DNA of 64,000 nucleotides from Geobacter sp. GTDB lineage: Bacteria; Desulfobacterota; Desulfuromonadia; Geobacterales; DSM-12255. The stretch spans positions 1,046,027 to 1,110,026 of the forward strand of contig WKKR01000002.1 of NCBI GenBank assembly GCA_009684525.1, given 5' to 3'. Shown piece by piece: positions 8,678 through 18,000 of this stretch (position 1 is the stretch's first letter; every line of letters begins with the position of its first letter). A program made the position numbers and the translations under genes. The notes under the pieces were generated by a model, which was given only the letters and a program-made list of their open reading frames with translations, did not search any database and was not told the origin of the DNA.

Positions 8678-8715
8678 CGTTCAATTTTCTAGTGATCTGA
8701 AGACGGGGGGATGGG

Positions 8716-9807
8716 ATGGCCAAGACATACAAGATAGCGGTTCTGCCGGGAGACGGGATAGGGCCGGAAGTGATGGCGGAGGCGCTCAGGGTGCTGGACG
8801 CCGTGGAAAAGAAGTATGAAGTTACGTTCGAGCGGACTCATGCCAATGTGGGTGGCGCCGGCATCGATAACGAAGGGAAGGCGCTTCCCGACACCACCGT
8901 GGCCATCTGCAAGGCCGCGGACGCCATCCTGTTCGGTTCCGTGGGGGGCCCCAAGTGGGAGACCCTGCCGCCGGACGAGCAGCCGGAGCGGGGCGCGCTG
9001 CTGCCGCTCAGAAAGATCTTCGGCCTCTACGCCAACTTGAGGCCTGCCATCATCTTTCCGTCCCTCACCGGGGCGTCGTCGCTGAAGGAAGAGGTCATTG
9101 CCGGCGGCTTCAACGTGCTGGTCGTCCGCGAGCTGACCGGTGGCATCTATTTCGCCGAGCCCAAGGGGATCGACGGCCAGGGGCGCGACCGGATCGGCTT
9201 CGACACCATGCGCTACTCGGTGCCTGAGATCGAGCGGATTACCCATGTCGCCTTCCAGGCCGCTCGCAAGCGGGGGAAAAAGATCTGTTCCATCGACAAG
9301 GCCAATGTCCTCTCCTCTTCGGTGCTCTGGCGCGATGTGGTCACCGGCATAGCCAAGGAATACCCGGATGTGGAGCTCTCCCACATGTACGTGGACAATG
9401 CCGCCATGCAGCTGGTCCGCTGGCCCAAGCAGTTCGACGTGCTGCTCTGCGAGAACATGTTCGGCGACATCCTTTCCGATGAGGCGGCCATGCTGACCGG
9501 GTCGCTGGGGATGCTGCCGTCGGCGTCGCTGGCCGAGGGGACCTTCGGCATGTACGAGCCCTCCGGCGGCTCTGCACCCGACATCGCCGGCCAGGGGATC
9601 GCCAACCCCATCGCCCAGATCCTTTCCATGGGGATGATGCTCAAGTTCTCCTTCGGCATGGTCGACGCGGCGGACGCCATCGACACGGCCGTGGCCAGGG
9701 TGCTCGACCAGGGGTACCGCACCCGTGATATTTACCAGAACAGGCCTGGGGAGAAGCTGGTGAATACTACAGAAATGGGCAATGCCATAATTCAGTGTTT
9801 AGGTTGA
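8716..9807 (+). CDS. leuB: 3-isopropylmalate dehydrogenase
   Basis: Catalyses NAD-dependent oxidative decarboxylation of 3-isopropylmalate in leucine synthesis (cytoplasm). The 363-residue length is typical. The N-terminal [18 protein letters not shown], the substrate-loop [28 protein letters not shown] and the metal-site block [14 protein letters not shown] followed by [19 protein letters not shown] are all LeuB-type rather than isocitrate dehydrogenase-type. A G-rich ribosome site lies just before ATG 8716, with a strong promoter further up. It is followed after 65 bases by asd, so leucine and aspartate-family synthesis genes are adjacent and may share a transcript. Confidence 0.95.
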   Translation: MAKTYKIAVLPGDGIGPEVMAEALRVLDAVEKKYEVTFERTHANVGGAGIDNEGKALPDTTVAICKAADAILFGSVGGPKWETLPPDEQPERGALLPLRKIFGLYANLRPAIIFPSLTGASSLKEEVIAGGFNVLVVRELTGGIYFAEPKGIDGQGRDRIGFDTMRYSVPEIERITHVAFQAARKRGKKICSIDKANVLSSSVLWRDVVTGIAKEYPDVELSHMYVDNAAMQLVRWPKQFDVLLCENMFGDILSDEAAMLTGSLGMLPSASLAEGTFGMYEPSGGSAPDIAGQGIANPIAQILSMGMMLKFSFGMVDAADAIDTAVARVLDQGYRTRDIYQNRPGEKLVNTTEMGNAIIQCLG

Positions 9808-9872
9808 GGTTAAGGTCAATACAACTTTAAGAATGTCTTTTAACTACATGAGATTGTGAAAGGATTTCGTAT

Positions 9873-10976
9873 ATGAAAGTCGGAATGGTCGGTTGGCGCG
9901 GTATGGTCGGTTCGGTCCTCATGCAGCGGATGCTGGAGGAGAAGGACTTTGATCTCGGCTTCGAGCCGGTCTTTTTCACCACCTCCCAGGCGGGCCAGCC
10001 TGCGCCGATGGGTGGCGGTACCCTGAAAAAAGCGGATGACATCGAGGAGCTGAAGAAGCTCGACATCATCATCACCTGCCAGGGTGGCGACTACACCAAG
10101 GCGGTGCACCCCGAGCTGCGCAAGCAGGGCTGGAACGGCTATTGGATCGATGCGGCCTCAACGCTGCGGATGGAGGACAACGCGGTCATCATCCTCGACC
10201 CGATCAACCGCAACGTTATCGATGCGGCCCTGGCCAAGGGGCAGAAGGATTATATCGGCGGCAACTGCACGGTCAGCCTGATGCTGATGGGGCTCGGCGG
10301 CCTGTTCCGCTCCGGTCTGGTGGAGTGGATGTCGTCCATGACCTACCAGGCGGCGAGCGGCGCCGGCGCACCCAACATGCGCGAGCTCCTCTCCCAGATG
10401 GGCGTGCTGCAGGGGGTGGTTGCGGAGGAGTTGAAGGACCCCGGCTCAGCGATCCTGGAGATCGACAAGAAGGTGACCGCAACCCTGCGCGACGGTTCCA
10501 TGCCGATGAAGGAGTTCGGCGGCTTCCCGCTGGCCGGCAACGTGCTCCCCTGGATCGACCGCGAGGTCGAGGACGGCCAGAGCCGCGAGGAGTGGAAAGG
10601 GTTTGCCGAGACCAACAAGATCCTCGGCACGACCACCCCGATTCCGGTGGACGGCATCTGCGTCCGGGTCGGTGCCATGCGCTGCCACAGCCAGGCGATC
10701 ACCATCAAGCTGAACAAGGACCTGCCGATTGCGGAGATCGAGAGACTCATCGCCAACGACAACGAGTGGGTCAAGCTGATCCCCAACACCAAGGCCGAAA
10801 CCCTTGCCGGTCTCACCCCGGCCGCGGTCTCGGGGCTTCTCACCGTGCCGGTCGGCCGGGTGCGCAAGATGAAGATGGGTCCGCAGTACGTCCAGGCCTT
10901 CACCTGCGGCGACCAGCTCCTCTGGGGTGCGGCCGAGCCGCTCAGAAGGATGCTGCGCGTCCTGATGGAGAAATAG
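9873..10976 (+). CDS. asd: Aspartate-semialdehyde dehydrogenase, long (367-residue) type
   Basis: Reduces aspartyl phosphate to aspartate semialdehyde with NADPH, the branch step to lysine, threonine and methionine. The 367-residue protein has the N-terminal [15 protein letters not shown] nucleotide loop and the active-site cysteine at about residue 132 in [17 protein letters not shown]. The sequence resembles the enterobacterial Asd branch. A GAAAGGA ribosome site precedes ATG 9873. A second, clearly different Asd is encoded at 11484-12506, with a broken exporter gene between them. A strong hairpin terminator follows 25 bases after the stop. Confidence 0.93.
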   Translation: MKVGMVGWRGMVGSVLMQRMLEEKDFDLGFEPVFFTTSQAGQPAPMGGGTLKKADDIEELKKLDIIITCQGGDYTKAVHPELRKQGWNGYWIDAASTLRMEDNAVIILDPINRNVIDAALAKGQKDYIGGNCTVSLMLMGLGGLFRSGLVEWMSSMTYQAASGAGAPNMRELLSQMGVLQGVVAEELKDPGSAILEIDKKVTATLRDGSMPMKEFGGFPLAGNVLPWIDREVEDGQSREEWKGFAETNKILGTTTPIPVDGICVRVGAMRCHSQAITIKLNKDLPIAEIERLIANDNEWVKLIPNTKAETLAGLTPAAVSGLLTVPVGRVRKMKMGPQYVQAFTCGDQLLWGAAEPLRRMLRVLMEK

Positions 10977-11000
10977 GGAAAGCTGTAATGTATCGTGTCA

Positions 11001-11036
11001 CAAGGCGCGGGGCTTCGGCCTCGCGCCTTGTTTGCG
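11001..11036 (+). terminator. Rho-independent terminator after asd
   Basis: The arms CAAGGCGCGGGGC and GCCTCGCGCCTTG form a 13-bp stem (one G-U pair) closed by a TTCG tetraloop, at 11001-11030. A T-rich stretch follows. It should stop transcription from the leuB/asd side. Confidence 0.85.
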
Positions 11037-11066
11037 TTTGGATGTCTGTACCTGGCTGCGATATGA

Positions 11067-11333
11067 AACGAGGCCTTTCTCAACCCCCATGTCTACCTGG
11101 ATATGGTGATCCTGCTCGGGTCGCTGGCCAACCAGTTCGGTGCAGAGGGGCGCTGGGCCTTCGGGTCCGGGGCCGCTGCCGCCAGCTTTGCCTGGTTCTT
11201 TTCCCTTGGCTATGGGGCGCGGCTGCTCGGCCCGCTGTTCAGCCGGGCCGGCGCGTGGCGGGTCCTGGATTCGCTGATCGCCTGTATCATGTTCGCGTTG
11301 GGGATATCGCTGCTGATGCACAACGTGAGCTGA
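11067..11333 (+). pseudogene. C-terminal remnant of a LysE/ArgO-type amino-acid exporter
   Basis: The frame just after a TGA at 11064-11066 reads [19 protein letters not shown] and continues for 88 codons to a TGA at 11331-11333. LNPHVYLD is the hallmark of the LysE/ArgO exporter family, normally in the second half of a protein of about 200 residues. The rest, with two or three hydrophobic helices and a short end (LLMHNVS), also fits that C-terminus. The N-terminal half is missing: upstream sequence is the asd terminator and has no matching frame. The only ATG falls inside the motif, so a functional exporter is unlikely. The relic lies between two asd paralogues. Confidence 0.75.
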
Positions 11334-11483
11334 GATGTGCCGCCTTGTCTGAAGGCGGTGCACCCAATTCTCCCTTGTCTTTACCGGCCGGTTTCGGTAT
11401 CAGTAGGGGGTATTACATTCGCCGGCACCGTCATTCCCGGTTGCCGGTGCTTTCTGTGTCGTTACGAGAGGAGATTGTACACA

Positions 11484-12506
11484 ATGGGTAAAAAACAGTG
11501 GAATATTGCCGTTGTCGGTGCCACCGGCGCCGTTGGCAGCCAGATGATCGAATGCCTTGAGGAGCGGAAATTCCCGGTGGGAATGATCAGGTTCCTCTCC
11601 AGCAGCCGCAGTGCCGGTGATGTCCTGGAATATGCCGGCAAGCCGGTCATGGTGGAGGAGTTGACCCGTAATAGCTTCGAGGGGATCGATATCGCCCTCT
11701 TTTCCGCCGGCGGCGAACGCTCCAGGGAGTTCTGTCCCGTGGCGGCGGCCGCGGGGGCGGTCTGCATCGACAACTCCAGCGCCTGGCGGATGGACCCGGA
11801 CGTCCCCCTGGTCGTCCCGGAGGTGAACCCTCATGCCATTGCCCAGTATGTCAAAAAGGGGATCATCGCCAATCCCAACTGTTCTACCATCCAGATGGTG
11901 GTGGCGTTGAAGCCGCTCCACGACTTTGCCACCATCAGGCGGATCGTGGTCTCCACCTACCAGGCGGTCTCCGGCACCGGCAAGAAATCGATCGAGGAGT
12001 TGCGCAAACAGGTGGTGGAACTGCTCAACGGCCGGCCGGCACAATCATCGGTCTATCCGCACCAGATCGCCTTCAACTGCCTGCCCCAGATCGATGTCTT
12101 CGAGGAGAACGGCTACTCAAGGGAAGAGTTGAAGATGATCGATGAAACCCGCAAGATCATGGAGGCGGAGATCGGCATTACCGCCACTGCAGTCCGGGTG
12201 CCGGTCTTTTTCGGCCATAGCGAGTCGGTGAACATCGAGACGGAAAAGAAACTAACCGTTGCCAAGGCCCGCGAGCTGCTGAAAAAGGCGCCCGGCTGCA
12301 AGCTCTTGGACGACCCGGCCAAGGGGGTCTATCCCATGCCGATCCATGCGGCAGGGCAGGACCTGACCCTGGTCGGCCGCATCCGCGAGGACGCATCGGT
12401 GGAGAACGGCCTGAACCTCTGGGTGGTGGCGGACAATATCCGCAAGGGCGCGGCCACCAATGCGGTGCAGATCGCGGAGATCCTGGTGGAGAAATATCTG
12501 AAGTAG
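11484..12506 (+). CDS. asd: Aspartate-semialdehyde dehydrogenase, second (340-residue) type
   Basis: A 340-residue enzyme with the same predicted reaction as the gene at 9873 but from a different Asd subfamily. It has a GATGAVGSQMIECLEER nucleotide loop, active-site cysteine about residue 133 in NPNCSTIQMVVALKPLHDF, and substrate-binding STYQAVSGTGKKSIEEL. It ends VENGLNLWVVADNIRKGAA, as in the short Asd group common in Firmicutes, Deltaproteobacteria and Pseudomonas-type genomes. The frame is open from 11337, but ATG 11484 has a GAGAGGAG site and is where homologues start. Which of the two copies carries the main flux is not visible. Confidence 0.92.
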   Translation: MGKKQWNIAVVGATGAVGSQMIECLEERKFPVGMIRFLSSSRSAGDVLEYAGKPVMVEELTRNSFEGIDIALFSAGGERSREFCPVAAAAGAVCIDNSSAWRMDPDVPLVVPEVNPHAIAQYVKKGIIANPNCSTIQMVVALKPLHDFATIRRIVVSTYQAVSGTGKKSIEELRKQVVELLNGRPAQSSVYPHQIAFNCLPQIDVFEENGYSREELKMIDETRKIMEAEIGITATAVRVPVFFGHSESVNIETEKKLTVAKARELLKKAPGCKLLDDPAKGVYPMPIHAAGQDLTLVGRIREDASVENGLNLWVVADNIRKGAATNAVQIAEILVEKYLK

Positions 12507-12567
12507 GCGCGGCCACTGTCTGCGGCCGATGAGAACAAGCCATCGTGTCGAGGAAAAGGGGTAAGCC

Positions 12568-13032
12568 ATGAAAACGATCCTCGTTTGTGCACTCGCACTG
12601 CTTCCGTTTGTCGGCGGCGATTCGTCTGCCGGGGAGTACCGAAACACCATCACGATCTTCGTCGAGAACAAGTCGGGGTTTCCGAACCGGGTCCAGGTGC
12701 AGGATGCCGAATTGCGGGCCGAATTCCCCGAGGATTGCCGCATAGCCAGGAAAGTGTCCGCATTGTGCAAAGGGGACAGAAAACGGGTGCTCAGGCCGCC
12801 TCCGCGGGAGAACATGACCTGCGCCGTGGCACTTGCCCTGCTCGACGAGCCGCGCTGCACCTTCAAGGACCTGATCTTCGATGACTGGATCGACGGGTGG
12901 ATGAAGGCCAGGTTGACCGTGCACACCAGCCGGGGCGGGCTGGGGATGGTGAAGGTGCGTGCTCTGAACAACACGGAAAGCTGGACAACGAAGCCGGGTC
13001 TGCGGGACGGCGATACCGTGGGCCACCAGTAG
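12568..13032 (+). CDS. Small secreted protein, function unknown
   Basis: A 154-residue protein with a Sec signal peptide (MKTILVCALALLPFVGGDSSAG, cleavage expected near residue 22) and a good GGGG ribosome site. The mature part has four cysteines (in EDCRIARKVSALCKGD, MTCAVALALL and EPRCTFKD), which could form two periplasmic disulfides, and no transmembrane segment or known motif. It follows asd after 61 bases but shows no functional link. I do not recognise the family. Confidence 0.65.
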   Translation: MKTILVCALALLPFVGGDSSAGEYRNTITIFVENKSGFPNRVQVQDAELRAEFPEDCRIARKVSALCKGDRKRVLRPPPRENMTCAVALALLDEPRCTFKDLIFDDWIDGWMKARLTVHTSRGGLGMVKVRALNNTESWTTKPGLRDGDTVGHQ

Positions 13033-13041
13033 CCGGTCGCC

Positions 13042-13078
13042 ATGGCACGGGGCCGGCCGTCGCCGGCCCCTCTGCCAC
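13042..13078. terminator. Stem-loop between convergent genes
   Basis: GGGGCCGGC (13049-13057) pairs with GCCGGCCCC (13062-13070) across a 4-base loop. An outer TGGCA/TGCCA pair extends the stem. It lies between the end of the secreted protein gene and the end of pyk, and could serve both strands, but there is no clear T-tract on either side. Confidence 0.5.
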
Positions 13079-13137
13079 AGCGGGAATGAGAGGGGTTGCC
13101 TGAGGATTGAGTGATCCCTGTCAGGGAAGGGGCACGG

Positions 13138-14565
13138 TCATTCGCCCAGCCTGAAGACACGCAGCTGGTTGGTCGTGTTCCGGGCCGCCAATGGCGCGCC
13201 CATGGTCATGATCACCATATCCCCCAGTCGGAAGCCGTTTGCCAGCAGGAGCCGGCCTGCCTCGGCCACCATGGCGTCGGTATCGCTTTTCATCTGCATC
13301 ACCAGGGAGTTTATCCCCCAGTAGAGCGAGAGCTTCCTGCGCACCCGCTCTTCCGGCGTGATGGCAAGGATGGGGGCATTGGGGCGGCAGCCGGACAGGA
13401 GGGCGGCAGTGTGGCCGCTTTCGGTCATGGCGATGATCGCCTTTGCCTGCAGGGATTCGGCGGCTTCGGCGGAAGCCCTGGCAATGGCGATGTCTATCTC
13501 GCCCCCTTTCGGGGTGAGGTGGTGTGAGTCGAGCAGGGTGGAGCGCTCGATGGTGAAGGCGATCTTGGCCATGGTTGCGACCGTTTCCAGCGGGTAGTTC
13601 CCCACGGCCGTCTCGCCCGAGAGCATGACGGCATCTGTCCCGTCAAGAATGGCATTGGCCACATCGGAGGCCTCGGCCCGCGTCGGCCGGGAGTTGTCGG
13701 TCATGGACTCAAGCATCTGGGTCGCGGTAATGACCGGTTTGCCCGCCTGGTTGCAGGCCCGGATCATCCTTTTCTGGATAAGGGGGAGCTGTTCCGGCTC
13801 CATTTCCACCCCCAGATCCCCCCGCGCCACCATGAGGGCATCGACAACGGCGATGATCTCGTCCAGGTTTTCCACCGCCTCCGGTTTCTCGATCTTGGCG
13901 ATCACGGGGATCTCGCTGTTCAGACGGGCCAGTTCCACCTTGATATTCAGGATGTCGTTCCGGGTCCGGACAAAGGAGAGTGCAACCCAGTCGACCCCGA
14001 TCTCGACGCAGAAGCGGAGGTCTTCCAGGTCCTTGTCGGTCAGCGATGGCGCGGAGACATTCACCTGGGGGAGATTGATCCCCTTCTTGTCCTTCAGCAC
14101 CCCTCCCTTGACCACCAGGCAGCGGACTGTTGCCGCACTCGTATCGATCACCCGCAGCTCCATGCGGCCGTCATCCAGAAGTATCCGCGATCCAGGCTGC
14201 ACGTCGCGCACGAGCCCTTCGTAGATCGTCGGGATAATGGCTGGGTCGACCTGGGTTTCGCCGACCGCAATCACGACCTCGGTCCCGTCCGTCAGTTGCA
14301 TGGCGCCGTTTTGCAGGGTCCCGACCCGGATCTTGGGCCCCTGCAGGTCGGCAATGATCCCCACCGGCACAGAGCATGCGGCCGCGGCGCTTCGGATGGT
14401 CTCCAGGGCCGTGCGCTTCTCCTCATGGGTGCCATGGGAAAAATTGAGCCGGAAGAGGTCGACCCCTTCACTGATCAGCCTTTCCGCCATCCCCGGCAGT
14501 GCACATGATGGTCCCCATGTGGCCACGATCTTGGTCCGCTTGACTTCCCGCATGTAATCAACCAT
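13138..14565 (-). CDS. pyk: Pyruvate kinase
   Basis: Converts phosphoenolpyruvate and ADP to pyruvate and ATP. The 475-residue protein has the N-terminal RTKIVATWGPSC strand, LFRLNFSHGTHEEK, the PK signature IIAKIEKPEAVENLDEII (active-site Lys), the MVARGDLGVEMEPEQ loop and the ATQMLESM/TRAEASDVANAILDGTDAVML block. The C-terminal allosteric domain is present. The frame is open to 14580, but that ATG is part of an AGGAGG ribosome site; ATG 14565 lies 6 bases after it and is the likely start. The gene stands alone, facing the secreted-protein gene. Confidence 0.93.
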   Translation of the reverse strand: MVDYMREVKRTKIVATWGPSCALPGMAERLISEGVDLFRLNFSHGTHEEKRTALETIRSAAAACSVPVGIIADLQGPKIRVGTLQNGAMQLTDGTEVVIAVGETQVDPAIIPTIYEGLVRDVQPGSRILLDDGRMELRVIDTSAATVRCLVVKGGVLKDKKGINLPQVNVSAPSLTDKDLEDLRFCVEIGVDWVALSFVRTRNDILNIKVELARLNSEIPVIAKIEKPEAVENLDEIIAVVDALMVARGDLGVEMEPEQLPLIQKRMIRACNQAGKPVITATQMLESMTDNSRPTRAEASDVANAILDGTDAVMLSGETAVGNYPLETVATMAKIAFTIERSTLLDSHHLTPKGGEIDIAIARASAEAAESLQAKAIIAMTESGHTAALLSGCRPNAPILAITPEERVRRKLSLYWGINSLVMQMKSDTDAMVAEAGRLLLANGFRLGDMVIMTMGAPLAARNTTNQLRVFRLGE

Positions 14566-15002
14566 CCACAACCTCCTCATTCATGTTTTGAGATCCCGTA
14601 TCGTAATCCGGAAAGGCGACATTTCAGTCTTGTCTGCCACGTGCCCGCGGTTTCCGGGCAGGACATGCCGCACAGTACCGCACCATGTTGCCGAGTATTT
14701 TCATTAAGGCCGGGTAACAATAATTCGGCAAGTTTAATGATCATAGCGGGTTTATCTGCGAACGCAATTCCGGGGACTCCTTTTTCTGCAGGAGGCGAAT
14801 GGAACGGGTATCTCCTCGTAATCATGCAATTTACTGGATTATATATAGAAATTAATAAATAAAATTAAATATTATCCGATACGGAATATGAGAGATGATC
14901 AAAAGTCTATGTGCAAGTCCAGCCTGATTGGTTAGAAAACCTCACTTTGTCTTGGGATTGGCATAACATTTACATGCCTCGACAGGCAGGAAGCCCTCAA
15001 TC
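14566..15002. other. Intergenic region between divergent pyk and the large surface protein gene
   Basis: These 437 bases should contain the promoters of both divergent genes. A conspicuously AT-rich stretch (14820-14880) may be a regulator or nucleoid-protein binding region. TTGGCATAACATTTACA at 14958-14974 resembles a sigma-54 element but has AC where GC is required at -12. A small hairpin (TGCCCG/CGGGCA) lies near 14642-14660. No gene or RNA was recognised. Confidence 0.4.
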
Positions 15003-18000
15003 ATGACATCCATTTACAGAGCTTTTCATGTATGTGCGATTGCCGTTTTTGTTCTCGTTCTTTTCGCGCTTCCTGCCCGTGACGCCTATGGGGAGATCCC
15101 GGCGGCCAGCACCATAACCTTCACGAGCGGTGCGGGATTTACCGGAGTGCCGGTGAATACCGCTGCCGATGGGCAGGGCGGTTCGACGGACATACCAAGC
15201 ATAACCATCGAAGTGTACGGGATTTCCAACAGTGTTGGCACAAAACTGACGGCTAACGGATCTCTTGAGTTCCATGACGACTGGGGCGTACCGCCAATAG
15301 TACTGTGGAATGGCAGCAGTGCTCCCTATGGAATGGCGATAAAAGCGACAGGAGGTACGCATTTCAAGCTGACGTCGCTCAATTTCAACGATTATGCAGA
15401 AGATTTGGACTCTCATAATTTCTGGACAATAGAAGCATTCGACAACGGTAATTCCCGAGGTAAAAGCTATTTTGATTTTATCACCACTGGTGCCAGTTAT
15501 TTGTTGGCGCAAGGCGGCGTTCTGGATGATCGGTTCAACAATATCGATGAGGTCCGGATTTCCAAAACCGATGGCTTCGGGTCCTGGTTCGGCATCAATG
15601 ATATCGTGATCGACAACCCTGTTGTCAACACGGCACCGACCTTTGTCGGCGCGACCACCACCCTGACGGTCAGCCAGAACTCAGGCGTCACCGATATCAA
15701 GGGCCTGTTGCACGTAAGCGATGCCGACGCCAGTCAGACCGAGACCTGGACCCAGAGCGTCGCCCCGAATCATGGCACCCTCAGTTTCTCCGGCGCCACG
15801 GCTTCTTCAGGGTCCACCGACATTACGCCCGGCGGTACCATCACCTACCAGCCAGCAGCCGGTTACATCGGTACCGACTCCTTTACCGTGGAGGTGAGCG
15901 ACGGCTCGGACACGGCCACCCGGCAGATCTCGGTGACGGTAATCCCACCGCTCACGGTTACCTCCATCGTCCGCAGAACCCCGGCAGAAGCCGTTACCAA
16001 CGCCGACATCCTGGTGTTCCGGGTGACCTTCAGCACACCGGTCAATAACCTGAGCACCGGCGACTTCGCCGTCTCCGGCACCACCGCCATAGTCACCGGC
16101 GTGACCTCTTCTGACTACATGGTCTGCGATGTCACCATCTCCGGTGGCAACCTGGCCAGCCTCAATGGCACCGTCACCCTCGGCTTTGCCGCCGGTCAAA
16201 ATATCACCGACACAGCAGGTAACGCCTTTACCAACACCACGCCTACCGGGACCAACGATAACACCTACACCGTCGACAACTCCGTGTCCTCGCCTTCCAC
16301 GCCGGACCTGGCAGCGGGCAGCGACAGCGGCAGCTCCAGTACGGATAACGTTACCAGCGACACCACGCCCACCATCACCGGCACGGCCGAGGCAGACGCC
16401 ACGGTCACGCTGTACGACACCGACGGCACCACCGTGCTCGGCAGCGCCACGGCCACGGGAGGCAACTGGAGCATCACCAGCAGCGCCCTGGGTGCTGGCG
16501 CGCACACCCTGACGGCCAAGGCAACCGATACCGCGGGAAATACCTCGGCAGCTTCCAGTGGCCTGAGCGTTACCATCGACGCCACGCCACCGGCTGCGCC
16601 CGGCACGCCGGACCTGGCAGCGGGCAGCGACAGCGGCAGCTCCAGTACGGATAACGTTACCAGTGCCACCACGCCCACCATCACCGGCACGGCCGAGGCG
16701 GGCGCCACGGTCACGCTGTACGACACCGACGGCACCACCGTGCTCGGCAGCGCCACGGCCACAGGAGGCAACTGGAGCATCACCAGCAGCGCCCTGGGCG
16801 CTGGTGCGCACACCCTGACGGCTAAGGCAACCGATACCGCGGGCAATACCTCGGCAGCTTCCAGTGGCCTGAGCGTTACCATCGACACCACCGGTCCTGC
16901 CACCACGGTCGCTACAGCAGCCTTTTCCGCCGATACCGGCACCAGTGCCACGGATTTCATTACCAACACCGCGGCCCAGACCATCAGCGGAACCTTAAAC
17001 GCCAACCTTGCGGCAGGTGAAATGGTCGAAGTCTCCCTGGACAACGGCTCCACCTGGACCGCTGCGACGGCAACCGCCGGCCAGAGCACCTGGTCCCTGG
17101 CCGGCCAGGCGCTGATCGCCAGCAATACCCTCAAGGTGCGTGTCGCCGACACGGCGGGCAACATCGGGACAGCCTACAGCCAGGCCTATCTGCTCGATCA
17201 GGCAGCGCCGACAATAACCTCTGTCGGCGTCCCGGCGGATGCCACCTACGATACCGGGCAGAACCTGGACTTCACCGTGAACGTCAACAAGAACGTCACG
17301 GTCACCGGCACCGACTCGACCCTGAGCCTCACCGTCGGCGCTGCTTCCCGACCGGCGGCCTACCAGTCGAAGACAGCCACCAGCATCACCTACCGCTACA
17401 CGGTTCAGGGCGGCGATATTGACAACAACGGCATCACCGTTGGCGCCCTGACCCTGAACACCACCTCCATCAGGGATGTGGCGGGTAACGATGCGGTGCT
17501 GTCATTGCATGCCGTGGGCGCAACAACCGGAGTGCTGGTGGATACCCTGATCCCCACTGCCACGGCCGCCACCTCCATCATCGCCACCGGATTCAGCGCC
17601 AACTGGGGTAGCGTCACCGGCGCCACCGGTTATTACCTGGATGTCGCAACGGACAGCGGCTTCACCAGTCTTGTCACCGGCTACAGCAACCTGGATGCAG
17701 GGAACGTCACCAGCCTGAGCGTCACCGGCCTCACTGCCGGCACCCCGTACTTCTACCGGGTCCGTGCCTACAGCAGCGCCGGCACCGGCGACAGTTCCAA
17801 CACCATCGCCCTGACCACGGCCACGACCCGTATCGTCACCTCCACCAGCGACAGCGGCGCCGGATCGCTCCGTCAGATCGTCACCGACGCCAATCCCGGC
17901 GATATCATTGCCTTTGACAGCAGCCTTGACGGCCAGGTCATCACCATTGCCACCGATCTCAGTATTGACAAAGACCTGACCATCAGCGGTCCCGGTGCGC

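Noticed and set aside
14958..14974. Sigma-54-like element before the surface protein gene
   Set aside because: GG is present, but ten bases later AC replaces the invariant GC, so it was not called a promoter.
15807..16811. Minus-strand open frames of about 300 codons inside the giant surface protein gene (also 16265-17164 and 17502-18395)
   Set aside because: Low-complexity antisense of Thr/Ala/Gly repeats with no start signals; they are shadows of the repeat structure.
16299..16910. CRISPR-like tandem repeats
   Set aside because: The units are 306 bp, coding and directly abutting, with no spacers; they are protein-domain repeats.
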